Origin: Anthopleura xanthogrammica
Lineage: Eukaryota; Cnidaria; Anthozoa; Actiniaria; Actiniidae
Direction of reading: 5' to 3'
Length of the DNA stretch: 64,000 bases
Assembly (NCBI GenBank): GCA_964019055.1
Contig: OZ025216.1
Location: forward strand, 8,678,414-8,742,413
Part shown: positions 1-11,917 of the stretch, in pieces
Numbering within the stretch: position 1 is the stretch's first letter
Layout: each line of letters starts with the position of its first letter
Program-made: the position numbers and the translations under genes
The notes under the pieces: generated by a model
What the model saw: the letters and a program-made list of their open reading frames with translations, nothing else
The model's database searches: none
Told to the model about the DNA's origin: nothing

Positions 1-225
1 AAGTTCCCTATTACAGAATTTTCTTATTTTTTCTTAGCACTTACGAACCATTAAATAAAAGCCACATGCAAAGTTTAAAAAAAATTTACTGTCCAGTTTT
101 TAAGTTATTTTAGTTTAAGTATGAGGTTTTTTGGGACAAAATTTTCCTATTCCATTTCAAATGATTCAGTGCTACGTCATTTAAGAGCGCGCGCACTCAT
201 TCATTGAAAACTATTTCGAGCCTCC
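1..225. other. Unassigned sequence left of the duplication
   Basis: I see no gene here. The matching place in the complete gene (left of 26722) is intron 4 and then exon 5 of sarcosine dehydrogenase, but this stretch shares nothing with it. Either foreign DNA was inserted in intron 4 of copy A, or copy A is truncated here. Confidence 0.6.
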
Positions 226-512
226 TTAACAGTGGCATTTCTACAGAGTCTGACTGAACAGCTCTTCATCCACTGAATTCCAATTGAAATTTATATTAGA
301 AGTTGATGTTTGCTGAGGGAGGAAAACCAGAGAACCCAGAGAAAATACTTTGAAGCACAGGAAAGCTGTGTGGGGCAACCTTTGTAGATTAAAATTTAGA
401 TTTAGAAAGAACCAACATGCAACTTTACTCACATACAACACTGAATCTGGGAATTGACCTGGATTGCATTATTTGTGAGAGGTTAGTGCTCTCATCCACG
501 TCACTGCATGCA
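226..512 (-). mobile_element. tRNA-derived SINE, copy in segmental duplication A
   Basis: Shares body and 3' end with the copies at 26722-27008 and 54571-54804. Read on the minus strand, a tRNA-like head is followed by a body with a CT-rich part (TTTTCTCTGGGTTCTCTGG) and a 3' end near TCTGTAGAAATGCCACTG. A head-only relative lies at 42130-42238. The exact 5' end is uncertain. Confidence 0.65.
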
Positions 513-551
513 ATGCTAACTGTGTTCTCAAAATGAGCTTAAATAACATAC

Positions 552-3500
552 CTTTTCCCAAAAAATTGGGTTTTGTTCATATCCTCCAATAGAAAGACCA
601 TCACCTTGTAACTTAAGATATATTGACGCATCATGATCCCGGATGTTAGGCATGTTTTGGATTCCCTCTATGCGTTCAGTTACAATATAAGCATGGTACA
701 TTGCACAAAGAGGTACTTTAACATCAGCCAGAGAACCAATGTATGGTGACCATACTCCACCACAGTTAACAACATTTTTTGCTTTAACATGACCAGACTC
801 TGTGTCTACTCCTGTAATGCGCCTCATGCCAAAGTCATCTACATCTGTGGTGATTCCTGTCACCCTGCAATTCTCTATCACCTGTGGATTGAACAATGCG
901 TAAATCATTGTTACATAGTTTTTAATTTTTGATTCAGCTATTCCATATTTTTTTATTTTTCTATTCACAAAAAATGTTTACAGTCATATTTGTCAGAGTG
1001 GTGAAGGGGTTTTCCATGATCTGTGATTCAGCCTTTTTTGTGCTGTTATTCATGAAAATCAAAAAAGTATGTCTGTGATTCATGAATTTCAACCTCCCCC
1101 TTGAATCCTTGTATCAAGGTCTCTCATTGTATTTTCATGGTATTTTTGTGATTTGTGAATTTGTGAAAAAAATGTCTGTGATTTGTGAGTGATACACTCT
1201 TCACCACCCGGATTGGTATCATTACCTTTGCACCCCTTTTAGTTGCACCCCTTGTTAATGACAACGCCCATCCAGCTGGATCAATAGTACCATCACCTTG
1301 ACTGTATAGCGTACCATACAAGTCATTCACATTCATCAGGGGATATAATTTTTTGGATTCTTCTGGACTTAGAACATGTGACTCGATACCAAATACTTTA
1401 CCAAGCTGAAAAATTAATAAATATGAATAAAATGTATTGAATATATATTTTTTACTTGAACTGTCAAAGGACTAACCTCCAAAACATATTCAGTACAGTT
1501 GCAAACTTCTTTACACTGAAGTTTCCCTCTTCAATACATTTACATGTACACCTAGTGTACGCAGTTCCAAATATTAGTAGTATTAAAAGTTAGAGACTAG
1601 GTCGAGCTGGAAGATGGCAGCGTTTTTTTGGGCTCTTTCATCTACGATCCATTTTGTATATTTCTCGTAAATCTAAGTCGATGATCTGTATTTGTGTGGC
1701 TTATTTTTTTCATTCAATGTTTCTGTCTGTTATAATTATGGGTACTCAATTAACGCAAGAAATTCTCGAGAAAATCCTGGATAACAAACTTCAACCATTG
1801 CAATCCTCGCTCAAAGAAGTCTAAACCACGATCGCTGATGTTGTCAAGTCAGTTGAATTCTTGAGTTCTGAGTATAAAAAACTTAGCTCTAGAATCACCA
1901 GCATAGAATCAACGAAGCAGAATCTACTTCTTGAAATCAGTTCCCTCAAACAAGAACTGTTTAGCGTATCAAGTGAGATGAAGATGGTGAAAGAAAAGAA
2001 CAATGACCTGGAACAATATACAAGAAGGGAATGTTTAGAAATACAAGACATTCCAGTGAAACCTATGGAAGATACCAACAATCTAGTACGTGATCTTGGA
2101 TCCCTAATTGAAGTTGACATCTCTCCTGAAGATATATCAATAAGCCATCATCTTCCCACATCCAAGAACAAGTAGACTGAACCAGCAATCATTACTAAAT
2201 TTGTTCGACGAGATGTTCGAGATAATCTCCTTCAAGCTAGCAAAAATCTAAAAGATAAAACTACTAAGGATCTCAGTTTCCATGGTACGAGCAAGAAGAT
2301 CTATATCTCTGAGAGATCGAGCCTGACGAAGCAAAATAGAGCTCTTTTTAACAAATGCCTAGCCGTGAAGTGGCAATTAGGATATAAATTTATATGGACC
2401 AAGAATGGAAGAATTCACCTCAAAGCTTCACCTGGTGCCACCACTATCCAGATATCATCGGTCATTGACCTTGAACGCCTTATGAAATCTACTCCTGTCT
2501 TCGCTCATGGGTATGGTCCTGTTCTACCTGGCTCTCCTGGGTTTTTCCTTGCTCATGGTCCTGCTGCATATGAATGTCTGTCTTTCTTTGTATTAATCAT
2601 ATTAATTCTTAATTTTCTTGTTTATGTAAATATCTTTAGAATTGTACATATTGACCCAGAAATATTGCATATATATTTTTGCAAACTCCAATTATGTCAT
2701 CTAACTAGATTAGCTTTTGCTATTTTTGATTGACATGTACAATTTCTCAAGTAATTTTCTTTTCATTGTTACCATGTATTTTTGTAATTGTAATTGTACG
2801 AATAAATGAGTTTTAACCAATAAAAGTGCTGTAAAATTAGCATTATTTGGTACCATTTAGGGGTGAAACTTGCGATTGTTGACTATGAGAAAGAGAATTT
2901 TGGTACCTTTTAAGGGTAATTTTCAAAATTCCGACGAGCATCCACAACCTACATATGCAAGTTGAGAGTGACCTGCCTCCCCTTGGGATAACCACTAGTC
3001 ATTATCAGCAATTGAATATCTTTGTTTAAAATTAATGTTGCTACTATTAGCACTCACCGTCATTAGTCTTTTATATTCATCAAGTCTTTCTTTGTTGTTA
3101 GCAATAAATAATCCACCATTTTCAATCCATCCTGTCGATATCCCAGTTTCCTTTTCTAAAACTTCTCGTGCAAGTTCACGTGTGTGTCCAAGGAGCTCAA
3201 CCTCTTGGTCTGATGGTCTCAGCCTCCATAACAAACCAGCGCTATGCCAAGTAGTACCTGCCGTTAACTGGTCTTTTTCTAGAAGGACGGTATTAGTTAT
3301 GCCCATAGTGGCTAGATGGTATAACACGCTGCATCCTATTGAACCACCGCCTATTACAACTACATCAGCTTCTTTTGGTAATGATACTGGACCAGCTTTG
3401 TCGCCTTCTTTACTCTGAATTATGAGAATATTAAAAGATTAGGGTCTATTCATCACCTGCAAGGAGGGTGGCAAGTGGAAATAGAGAGGGGGCACAATTT

Positions 3501-6500
3501 TTTGTGTGGCACAAAGAATGGGGCTAAGAGGGGCAAAACTGCTATAAAATATATTAGACAACCTTTCTCAATCCTATTGCCTAATTTCATATATAAAAAC
3601 AATATTGCTTTTAAGCCCGACTCCACGGCCGGGGGATAGCATTACCCATCCACAAATGTCCGGATTCGCCCCAGTCCCTCACGATATGAAATTAGGCAAT
3701 GTTCCTCAATCCATGGTCAATTTTTAAAACAATTGCATTCTGGTCTAGATTGGGTATAAACAGCCCCATACAAGACATGTAGTCAAAGATGAACCCTGCC
3801 AACCACGAATCTTCATCATTCACTGGTTTGTAAATTACTACATTTTGGAGAAGTCTATATTATTATGGATGGTTTACATCAGGACACACAGTCGACATAT
3901 ATCCCATTCTACATGATTGGATGCTGGACTGGGATTCTGGGATTCCCGACCGCGAAAAGTCCACACAGATATGATTTGATTTCAAAAGGGCGTAGGCCAT
4001 GAGGGCGAGAGGTCTAATTGTTTTAGTAAAAACCTACTAATCGGTCCAATAAAAGGATGCAAAAAATTTTGGATTTTGCTTTAAATATATATTTTTTGGT
4101 TTTCAAAACCTGCGCTTTTCGCTACTAGAGGTCTATCACTAATAGACCCCTAGTAGCTCAGCCAATCACAGGGCTCGATTGGTGATAGACCATTAGTAGG
4201 TTTTTTCTAATGACTCGTAGACCATTCGGACTCGAGGACTAATTATTAGATAGCTTAGATAGTACGCGCGCTCTCATTGGCTAATTCACTCCAAAAACCT
4301 ATGCTCTATTTCACCAGTAATTAAGACATGGTTTGTGATTGACAGCTCACAAATGAAAGTTTCTCTACTACATTTTAACTCCAAAATCTGCACAAAATGG
4401 GCAATTTCTGATTTTCAAGATTGTCTTAATTTTTCGTAGTGAATTTTCATTCAAAAAAGTTTTGTTTTTTTTAAATAAAAAGACAAAAGAGGCACAATAT
4501 ATACCTGTAGAGTGCTTGCTCAAGGTTGAAATTCGCAGCACAATTGTCTAACATTGCTGACTAGGCTTTCTTGTTTACAAATACGCTTGAACAATTTGTT
4601 ATAAGCTTAAACTAAAACTTCCTGTCAAATTTAAACGAAAGACATATGCTTTTCAACTAGAAAAGTGCTCTGAAAAGGAGTAAAAGAAGTAAAAGTCGAA
4701 GAAATACATTGCAAAATGCTAGAGCAAGTTTGCCGAAACGTTTTTTCGCCTAGCAACTTCCAGCCAGTCAGTAGATCGAAAAGCGACGAAAACAACGGCC
4801 CGAAAACAGTCTGGTTTCACTTAGGAATAAAATAATAAGGTTCCAAAAGAATTCCTCAAATAACAAAACTATAAAACTTACCCAGGATGTGAGGTTTGCT
4901 CTGTTGTAGATGTAGAAAAGAAGTTCAAAAAGATCTGACAAAATCCAGTGTTGTTTTTGAAGTAGAGCTTGCACGATCCAAAGTTGTGCACATAACGTAT
5001 AAATATTGAGGAACTGTCACTTCTGTATAATGTTGATGTTTACATCCTTTTTATAATTTTTTTTCAAGACAATTTCGTGAAAACTGCTTTGTAAGACTCT
5101 GCTTCTTTGTGAATGAGAAAAAGTACGACGAATGTGATCCCGGGGGGGGGGGTACTACCACCCCAACTTGGGTGGGGGTGTACCGCCAGGTCCTCAAAAC
5201 CCTGACCCTATCCCAGACCTAGAATTTTGATTTCATATACCCTACCCCAGACTAAACCTACATTTTGTTAACATGCAAAAAACGGTTATTCAATAGATTT
5301 CAATAACTATTTGGCAATTGTTTACAGCAATAACCGTTGTATCGCGATCCACCGTTTCAAAACCTCATTTGGATTTTGGTCTTTTGCGAGCCGTCAATCA
5401 TCTTCGGCTCAAACAAGCCTTTGAACTCGCTCCTCTCAGCTTCGAAACCCCATAAAATTAACACATTTTTTCGAAAATAAAGTTCAAGAATATTCCAAGG
5501 AGTCGCCGCGATGAAGAGTGGTTTTGAAGTTAAAAGAAGGCTGATCAATAAGGAAATCCTGCATGAGTCAGCAAAACTACAATGACTGATGAATCTCAAA
5601 TATCTCCCCGATCGTTTCATAATATTTTGAATTATAGAAAGGGCTCAAGACAATTTTAATTTGCAAACAATTGCCTTAATCCCTATAATGATTTAGTTAC
5701 GAAAAAAGTCAGAGGTTGCTGTCGAAACTTTAGAAGAAAGCTAAATATAATTTACCTCGTCCTTGTCAACATGCAGCTTGGGATCATGAAAAACTTTGTA
5801 GCACAATCCTGAAGTTTATGTGGATGATTAGCTCCAAGAATGGCTTGAATACTTGACAGAAAGAAGACTCGAAAAGCTCTCCATCACAACTCCTTGGAAT
5901 ATCTCCGAATCCATTTAGATTTTCGAAAAAATAAATAAAATAAAACAAGATCGAAGTATGTGATGGCCGAATGAGCAAGCGTGCATAGACTAATTTGCAA
6001 AAATCCAAGATGATTGACGGCTCGCAAAAGACCAAAATTCAAACGAGGTTTTGAAACGGCGGATCGCGATACAACGGTTATTGCTGTAATTGAATTTAAA
6101 TCGTTTTTTTTTTTTTTTGTGCCGGCAGAAAACGTAGCCTACCAGGCTAAAACAACTAAAACATAACCCTATCCCAGAAAAAATGTCAAAAAGATACCCT
6201 ATCCCAGACAAAAACCTTACCCTTCCCCAGACAAATTGTAAAAAAATGATACCCTACCCCAGACCTAAAAGCCAAAAAACCATACCCTATCGGGCGGCAC
6301 ATACCCGTATAGCAAATATAGGGGAGTACCCCCCCCGGGAATGTGATTCGCTTATTTGCCGGGTGAGGACAAAACATGGACCCCCGGTCCATGGACCCCC
6401 TTCATGGACCCGGTCCATGGACTACCCCATACAAAAAAACATTTTTTTATACGAAAACTCGACTGAGATTATTGTAATACTTATCTTATACGTTTATTCA

Positions 6501-9455
6501 ACAAACTATACGAACTATGAGCTCGTAAAACTTATCTCGCTTCACGATCGGCTAATGTTAACGTGGAATAGCTGTCTTAGTTAGTTTGCCGGACACCGAT
6601 AGATCCGAAGAAGCCTAAGGAGTTGGTTTTCCGCTTTTTTCCTGTCATCTTATTAAGTATTTCTCCTCTAAAGAGACCAAAATACAACGATCGATACATG
6701 CGAATGCGATTCTTCCCACCTTGTACCGCCCTTTTATGACAGGTCGGGCTTCCTGTGGCCGCGAGGGGATTTGGTGCCAACTAAAATGGCGGGTAGTATC
6801 GATCGTTGTATTTTGGTTTCTTTAGAGGAGAAATACTTAATAAGATGACAGGAAAAAAGCGGAAAACCAACTCCAGGAATGACCTTAGGCTTCTTGGGAT
6901 CTATCGGTGTCCGGCAAACTAACTAAAGGCAGCTTTTCCACCAGAGGAGGGTCCAGGGTTATCCCATGATGCATAGCGCTTACCAATTGTAAACATTGAA
7001 CCGTCTCGGTGTTGAAGAATCGAATACAAAGTCGTTTTTAAAGCCATGATTAACCAACAAAATCGTGAACAATGAAAGTAGGGTTAACGTGTGTTGTTTC
7101 TTAACAATCCTACTTATGTTTACACCAAAAGGTAATGATATTTTTGGGATGGCTCATTAAAAAATTGATATTTTAGAAAGGCGACTTGATACGCTTCAAA
7201 TATTCGAGTGTCAGATGTCCAGGCAAAACGCTTATTTCTCAGGAATTATAGGAGTATTTTTCGTTTTAATACCATCTTAGCTTAGCTTAAGGGTTAATTC
7301 ATACTTGTATATGAAAGTACTCCAAAGTACTCCAGGTTTTAGAGGAGTTTAGGACCTCTGAAAATAGCCATTTTTTGACACTTCACGAAGAACTGAACAT
7401 TGGAAATGTATATATAATAAACGGAAATTCAGTAAAATCACTGTATATTTTACACAAACGACAAGAAAAGTAATAAATATACAACTTATCCGTATATTAG
7501 ATGTTGAAATAAGGCAAATAAGCGCTGGGATACGCACTTTGTTGAACAACGAGTCCATCGAACAGTTGTCACTCGTCTCTTTCTCTCAAATTTATCCGTA
7601 TATAACTGGATGAATCAGTCTTAAAACAGCTTCAACTCCTTCCAGGCCGGGAATAGAAGCAGAAACATCGTCTTTCGATACACAGAGAATGTTAAATAAA
7701 GAAAAACTCTGGAAAATATACCGAGTATCTAGCAACTGGACTAAACATCGCCATTTTGATCTTCACTCAAAGCCAGCTCAAACAAAGTGATGACGTCACG
7801 AAAGAATTGATAATATACTATGAAACGCAATGCATCATGGGATAACCCTGGACCCTCCTCTGCTTTTCCACGTTAACATTAGCCGATCGTGAAGCGAGAT
7901 AAGTTTTACAAGCTCATAGTTCGTATAGTTTGTTGAATAAACGTATAAGATAAGTATTACAATAATCTCAATCGAGTTTTCGTATAAAAAAATGTTTTTT
8001 TGTATGGGGTAGTCCATGGACCGGGTCCACAATGGGGTCCATGGACCGGGTCCATGAAGGGGGTCCATGTTTTGTCCTCACCCCATAAAACAAAAGAAAA
8101 GGTTGAACAAAAACCTAGAACAATAGGTTCCAAACCATTCCACTCCATAACTATGATATTACATACTCATATATTTATCTATTGACTAATATATCCATTT
8201 ATTTATATATTTTCTTATAACTCTACTATATCTTTATCCATTTATTCGTATATTTGTAGCTTTGCTCGTCTATTTGTTTGTCATTTTAGGGAGTTTTTAC
8301 ATAGGGATAACCTCTTAACTTCCTTTCTAGATGCCCTTTTTTTAGTTATTTTTGTAGTGTTTCGCCTGCTCTACTTAGTTGCATCTGGAATAAATCTTTA
8401 TTGTATTGTATTGTGTTTCTCCCAACATCCGAAGTGCTCTATTTCACCGGTAGAGTCATAGAACTCTGGTAGTTTCTATTGCTTAAGGCCCCGTCCACAC
8501 TAGTGCGTTTTCATTTGGATCCGTTTTCGTTTGATCTGCAAACGCATCAATCGATTCGCGTCCACACTACCGTTTTGTTCCGTTTTCGACCGTCCACACT
8601 AATACGCTCAAAAACGATCAAAACGATGGCGTGACATAAGTTTGACAATATGCGCATGCTCACGTAGTACATATGACGTGAGCGTTTTCATTTCGATGCG
8701 TTTTCAACCGTCCACACTAATACGATATGTATGCGTTTTCATTTTGATCCACTTTCAAGAGCGTTTTCAAATCGATGCGTTTTCGATGATACGCTCAGCG
8801 TTTTAGTGTGGACGGAAGGCCTAAACGCATCAAAATGTATGCGTTTTCAAACTAAAACGCACTAGTGTGGACGGGGCCTAAATCAAATACTACAATTATT
8901 GAGAGTGAGAAATATATTCTTATTGTCATTCTTATTCTTTATATTTTTAGAATATTCTGCCCATTTAAAAAAAAAAGGAGCTGTATGTTTCTAAAGTTAT
9001 TATTTAGGGATTAAAATATATTATATTTGTACTATATTGTTTACGTTTGTTTCTTCCACTATTTTTTAATATAATACCGAGCTTTCGCACTTCTAGTGCA
9101 TCATCAGGGCAAAAAGTATGTTTTACAACGATTCAAATTATTTAAAGACTAGTCTTTAACTAGTCGGTATTATATTAAAAAATAGTGGAAGAAACAAACG
9201 TAAACAATATGGTTATTCCCACTTACAATAACATTTTAGATATATTTGTACTGCTAGCTTGCACAACTAGCTACTGGTCACGTACATGGTGAAACTTACT
9301 TGTAGTATTTTTTGGTAAGGCACTTCTGCTTTAACATCGTCAAGAGTGGAAGTAGATTCCCAACGAATCCTCGTTTTACACACGCCTGCAATAGGTCTAT
9401 AAAAACGAGTTGTTTTGGAGGTTAGAAAGCGTTGAATCCCCAACATGGTGACCAC
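552..9455 (-). CDS. SARDH: Sarcosine dehydrogenase, partial duplicate (exons 1-4)
   Basis: Second copy of the 5' part of sarcosine dehydrogenase, the mitochondrial flavoenzyme that demethylates sarcosine to glycine. Exons: 9300-9455, 3058-3414, 1226-1405 and 552-881, joined in phase 0 with GT/AG sites intact. They encode the mitochondrial presequence and most of the FAD-dependent oxidoreductase domain, including the dinucleotide-binding GGGSIG motif in exon 2. No stop or frameshift is seen. Against the complete copy I count by eye seven amino-acid changes and three synonymous changes. That ratio is close to neutral and suggests relaxed constraint on at least one copy. Exon 5 would be expected near position 168, but homology ends at 226. 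The copy is therefore interrupted or truncated, and its 3' part, if any, lies left of the window. Confidence 0.85.
1591..2823 (+). mobile_element. Decayed LINE (ORF1 part) in SARDH copy A intron 2
   Basis: Antisense to the host gene. The frame at 1861-2172 is a coiled-coil-rich LINE ORF1 protein with the motif [12 protein letters not shown], typical of the ORF1p RNA-binding region. The same frame continues past a TAG at 2173 through a basic C-terminal segment to about 2500. This copy has a private stop: CAA has become TAA near 1822, where copy B keeps CAA. It lacks about 440 bp, including a reverse-transcriptase tail, that copy B keeps at 29062-29510. The 3' end is near GAGTTTTAACCAATAAAA. 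It was inserted before the segmental duplication. Confidence 0.75.
3578..3698. mobile_element. 121-bp MITE, only in duplication copy A
   Basis: Absent from the matching place in copy B, which reads CCTATGTTCC straight through. Ends are inverted repeats (TGCCTAATTTCATAT and ATATGAAATTAGGCA), and the dinucleotide AT is repeated on both sides. No coding capacity. Superfamily not assigned. Confidence 0.75.
4010..4225. mobile_element. Small inverted-repeat element in copy A
   Basis: The arms AAAACCTACTAATCGGTC (from about 4029) and GACCATTAGTAGGTTTT (to about 4204) are inverted, with the inner motif GGTCTATCACTAATAGACC. Copy B has unrelated sequence here (30807-31030), so the two copies differ by independent events. 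Ends are approximate. Confidence 0.45.
5139..6339. mobile_element. hAT-like non-autonomous transposon, 1201 bp, 8-bp TSD
   Basis: Bounded by CCCGGGGGGG and CCCCCCCGGG and flanked on both sides by AATGTGAT (5131-5138 and 6340-6347), an 8-bp target-site duplication as made by hAT transposases. Copy B lacks it. Near both ends are repeats of CCCTATCCCAGAC. A second inverted pair of about 75 bp (about 5330-5405 and 6005-6085, containing GGATCGCGATACAACGGTTA) makes it a fold-back. No transposase frame is present. A related, degraded stretch lies at about 11050-11400. Confidence 0.8.
6361..8084. mobile_element. Nested palindromic element with about 210-bp arms
   Basis: The left arm 6361-6568 (starts GGGTGAGGACAAAACATGGA) is inverted at 7866-8084. 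The inner arms 6943-6974 and 7829-7860 (around GGGTTATCCCATGATGCAT) continue it. The left arm is split by another inverted repeat at 6578-6927, with arms of about 120-130 bp starting TTAGTTTGCCGGACACC. In the right arm the outer and inner parts are contiguous, so the inner palindrome is a later insertion. The core 6975-7828 has no convincing ORF. Absent from copy B. Confidence 0.7.
8487..8878. mobile_element. Harbinger-type MITE, 392 bp, TAA target-site duplication
   Basis: Perfect 25-bp TIRs beginning GGCCCCGTCCACACTAGTGC, flanked by TAA on both sides (8484-8486 and 8879-8881). Copy B has the empty site GCTTAAATC. The inside is made of short repeats of GCGTTTTCATTTTGAT in both orientations. 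A 3-bp TAA duplication fits the PIF/Harbinger superfamily. No ORF. Confidence 0.88.
9034..9241 (-). mobile_element. Fold-back element with hammerhead-like core, 11-bp TSD
   Basis: Private to copy A. Flanked by ATATTTGTACT at 9023-9033 and 9242-9252; copy B has one such site. Arms of about 48 bp (ATTGTTTACGTTTGTTTCTT, around 9036-9080) are inverted at about 9163-9211. Between them the minus strand carries CTGATGA, a GCACT-AGA-AGTGC hairpin and GAAA, which is the core order of a hammerhead ribozyme. Such ribozymes are known from Penelope-like elements, so a Penelope-like origin is inferred. Confidence 0.6.
9079..9110 (-). ncRNA. Possible hammerhead ribozyme core
   Basis: On the minus strand CTGATGA is followed by a 5-bp stem II with loop AGA and then GAAAGC. 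Stem III and the cleavage triplet are not clear by eye, so activity is unproven. Confidence 0.35.
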
Positions 9456-9752
9456 GATGAAACGTTCTTTATACTCATGAATGTTAACTTGAATTTACAA
9501 AGAACAGTCAGTGATCAAGCAGGTTCAACAAGAAAAACCAGATATACATGTTTCCAGGTTCTTTATTTCTTATGGGAGGTTTCATGCGTGACGTATTTCC
9601 GGTGGCAAATAGAAGCTGACCCAAAAGACGGCATGTTGTAAAACCTGGACTGGACTGGACTGACAAAACCTCGATTTGTAAAACCTGGACTGACAAAACC
9701 TCAAAATTATAAAATTCAAATATTGTTTTAAAGCATCGTCATTATTATTATG

Positions 9753-11917
9753 TAAAACATGGCTTTTTGACCTCTACTAACTATGACCAATCAGAGCGCG
9801 CGTAATATCAAAGTTATTTTATAAACTCTATTATTTCTTACCAAAGTGTTCCTTTTGGGTTCCTTTATTAAAAACATTTTAAATTCTAGTAAGACATTAG
9901 TCAGTGTTGCGTTACTGACTTGTCAACGCATATTATATTTCTACTTGACCTACTAGAGTACCTTTCAAGACTAGCTGATGAAATAAACATATCTATTTCA
10001 GTATCGAAACTGTTCGCTGCAAAACCAACGTTTTATCAATGTATATACTCTTAGCCAAAATGTGTTTAACTGGTCATTTGTTTTTCCCTCAGTTTTTGTT
10101 TTCTGTATTTTCATAAATGGAAATATTCAACGAGGAGTCTTGGCAGTTCGCTTTCTTGTAGATCACTATCAGCTCGTCTGACTTCTACAAGTTCTTTGAG
10201 TCAGCTTTCATCAAAGCTTTGTTTGTCACTCGTTTTGTAGTTTGTCTCTCGTTCTGTAGTTTGTCTCAGTATATTTTTTTGTATCTGAGATCTGGTAAGA
10301 TCTAGTTTGATCATAGCTAGGTAGTTTATAGATTCTCTTAGTCTATTTTGACTAGTTTGTCTAGTTCTACGATTCTCATACCGTAGTTTGCTCATAGATT
10401 CTCAAAGATAGCTCATAGATTCTCAGACTTCTCTCTTTGAGTATGTGGACCAACCCGTTCCAAAATCGCTCAATAACATCTTTTAGTGTGTGTCTACCAC
10501 GTACGGCGTTTGTGTTTGTAAGTAGTTTAAGCGTACCGTTAAAAAACCTAAAGACAATAGTACGCAACATGCCTACAGAGACGTACAGACAAAATAGTAC
10601 TTCACGAACCCTGAACGATTAATGGCGACACAACACTAAAAACTATAAATACATCGTCCTCGATGTCGTGTGGCAACTTCATTGAACATTGGACATTGTT
10701 TACAAGTTCTCGACCAATCATGACGTGTGAAATTATGGTCTACCTGACGCCCGAAAAACGGATCTCATTTTAAGACTGGTTTGCTACCATAGCAACCCAG
10801 TAAAAAGGAAATAATCCGTCAACACCTTGAATGCTACTCCACTGCTATTCACAACACTCCTAATGATATGCAAAAGTTGAAATTATGTATAACTAGATGC
10901 ACAATTGTGCATTTACTCGGGCTACAGCCGGACAGAGTATGTGCGCAATAGCTGTTATTATAGTTGATGCAGATGAGATGCAAAGGAGTCATCATGCATT
11001 GTATTGAGCTAATGATGTTGTTTGAATGAGATTTGCATACAAGGGTAATAACGCGGGGAGGGGGATACTACCACCCTGACCTGGGTTGGGGTTTGCCGAC
11101 GGGTCCTCAAAACCCTGACCCTAGCTATCCCAGACCTCAACTTTTCATTTTACCTACTTTACCCCAGACTAAACCATTTTAAAACAAGCGGTAGTGTTAA
11201 CTACATCTCTGTCATATTACATTTTGTTTATATGCAAAAAACGGCTATGCAACAGATTAAAAAATTTTTTTTACTATTTGTTTAATTGAATTCGTTTTTT
11301 TTTTGTGCCAGCAGAGAGCTTAGCGACGTAGACTAAAACGACCAAAATCTAACCCTATCCTAGACAAATGTCAAGAAATGATACCCTACCCTACTTGTGT
11401 TTTACAAATGATGTTTTGATTTTACGAACGGCAAGTTTTGAAATGAGCATGAAACTGGCTCGGATGTTAGTCAGTCAGTCAAGTGAGGTGACACCTCGTT
11501 GTAACGTCGCGTCAACACATCACGCCAACACATCACGCTCGTATTTCAAGTTTACGGACTTCACGAATTATTTGAGCGGAAATCCCGGGGGCAAATCGCC
11601 GGGGAAAAAAAGAAACGTCCATCATATGAGAGGTTATATATTCTTTTGATTATGCATACGAGTTGTTTATAAACTAACCTCTGCCAACCTCTTAAGCAGT
11701 CGAGAAAGAAATTTTGTGTTGATTCATTTACTATAAATACATACTGATGAGTATGAAATTTAGCACAACGAGACCTGCATTCCTCTAATAAATGTGACTC
11801 TTTATTGGGAATATCAAATACAGATAATTATACAGCTTTTTCAAACACATCGCATTCATTTTGTAAAGAGTCTACCAAAGTCTTGGTTGAGATATTTATA
11901 AAATGTTGGACAACAAG
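9753..11917. other. Intergenic, repeat-derived, no gene seen
   Basis: No convincing coding exon. Contents: a run at 10200-10430 rich in TAGTTTGTCTC and GATTCTCA repeats; AAGGAAATAATCCGTCAACACC near 10806, shared with the fold-back region at 35775; a degraded relative of the hAT-like element at about 11050-11400 with the CCCTATCC motif; and a GC-richer patch at 11490-11600. Confidence 0.55.

Larger units (their letters stand above)
226..9752. repeat. Segmental duplication, copy A (direct; partner 26722-33550)
   Basis: Nearly identical to 26722-33550 in the same orientation, apart from large indels. It carries exons 1-4 of sarcosine dehydrogenase, the intronic LINE and SINE, and about 300 bp upstream of the start codon. 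Homology starts at the 3' end of the SINE (226 matches 26722) and stops at 9752 (matches 33550). By-eye comparison of the 1023 coding bases gives about 10 differences. Copy A is longer because it holds several private insertions: 3578-3698, 5139-6339, a complex at 6361-8084, 8487-8878 and 9034-9241. Confidence 0.93.

Noticed and set aside
3035..3418. Plus-strand ORF over SARDH exon 2 (also 29968-30351)
   Set aside because: Antisense shadow of a conserved coding exon.
9975..10010. Second hammerhead candidate (CTGATGA ... GAAAC)
   Set aside because: Stem II would need extra unpaired bases before GAAAC (CAGTATC); too far from the core consensus.
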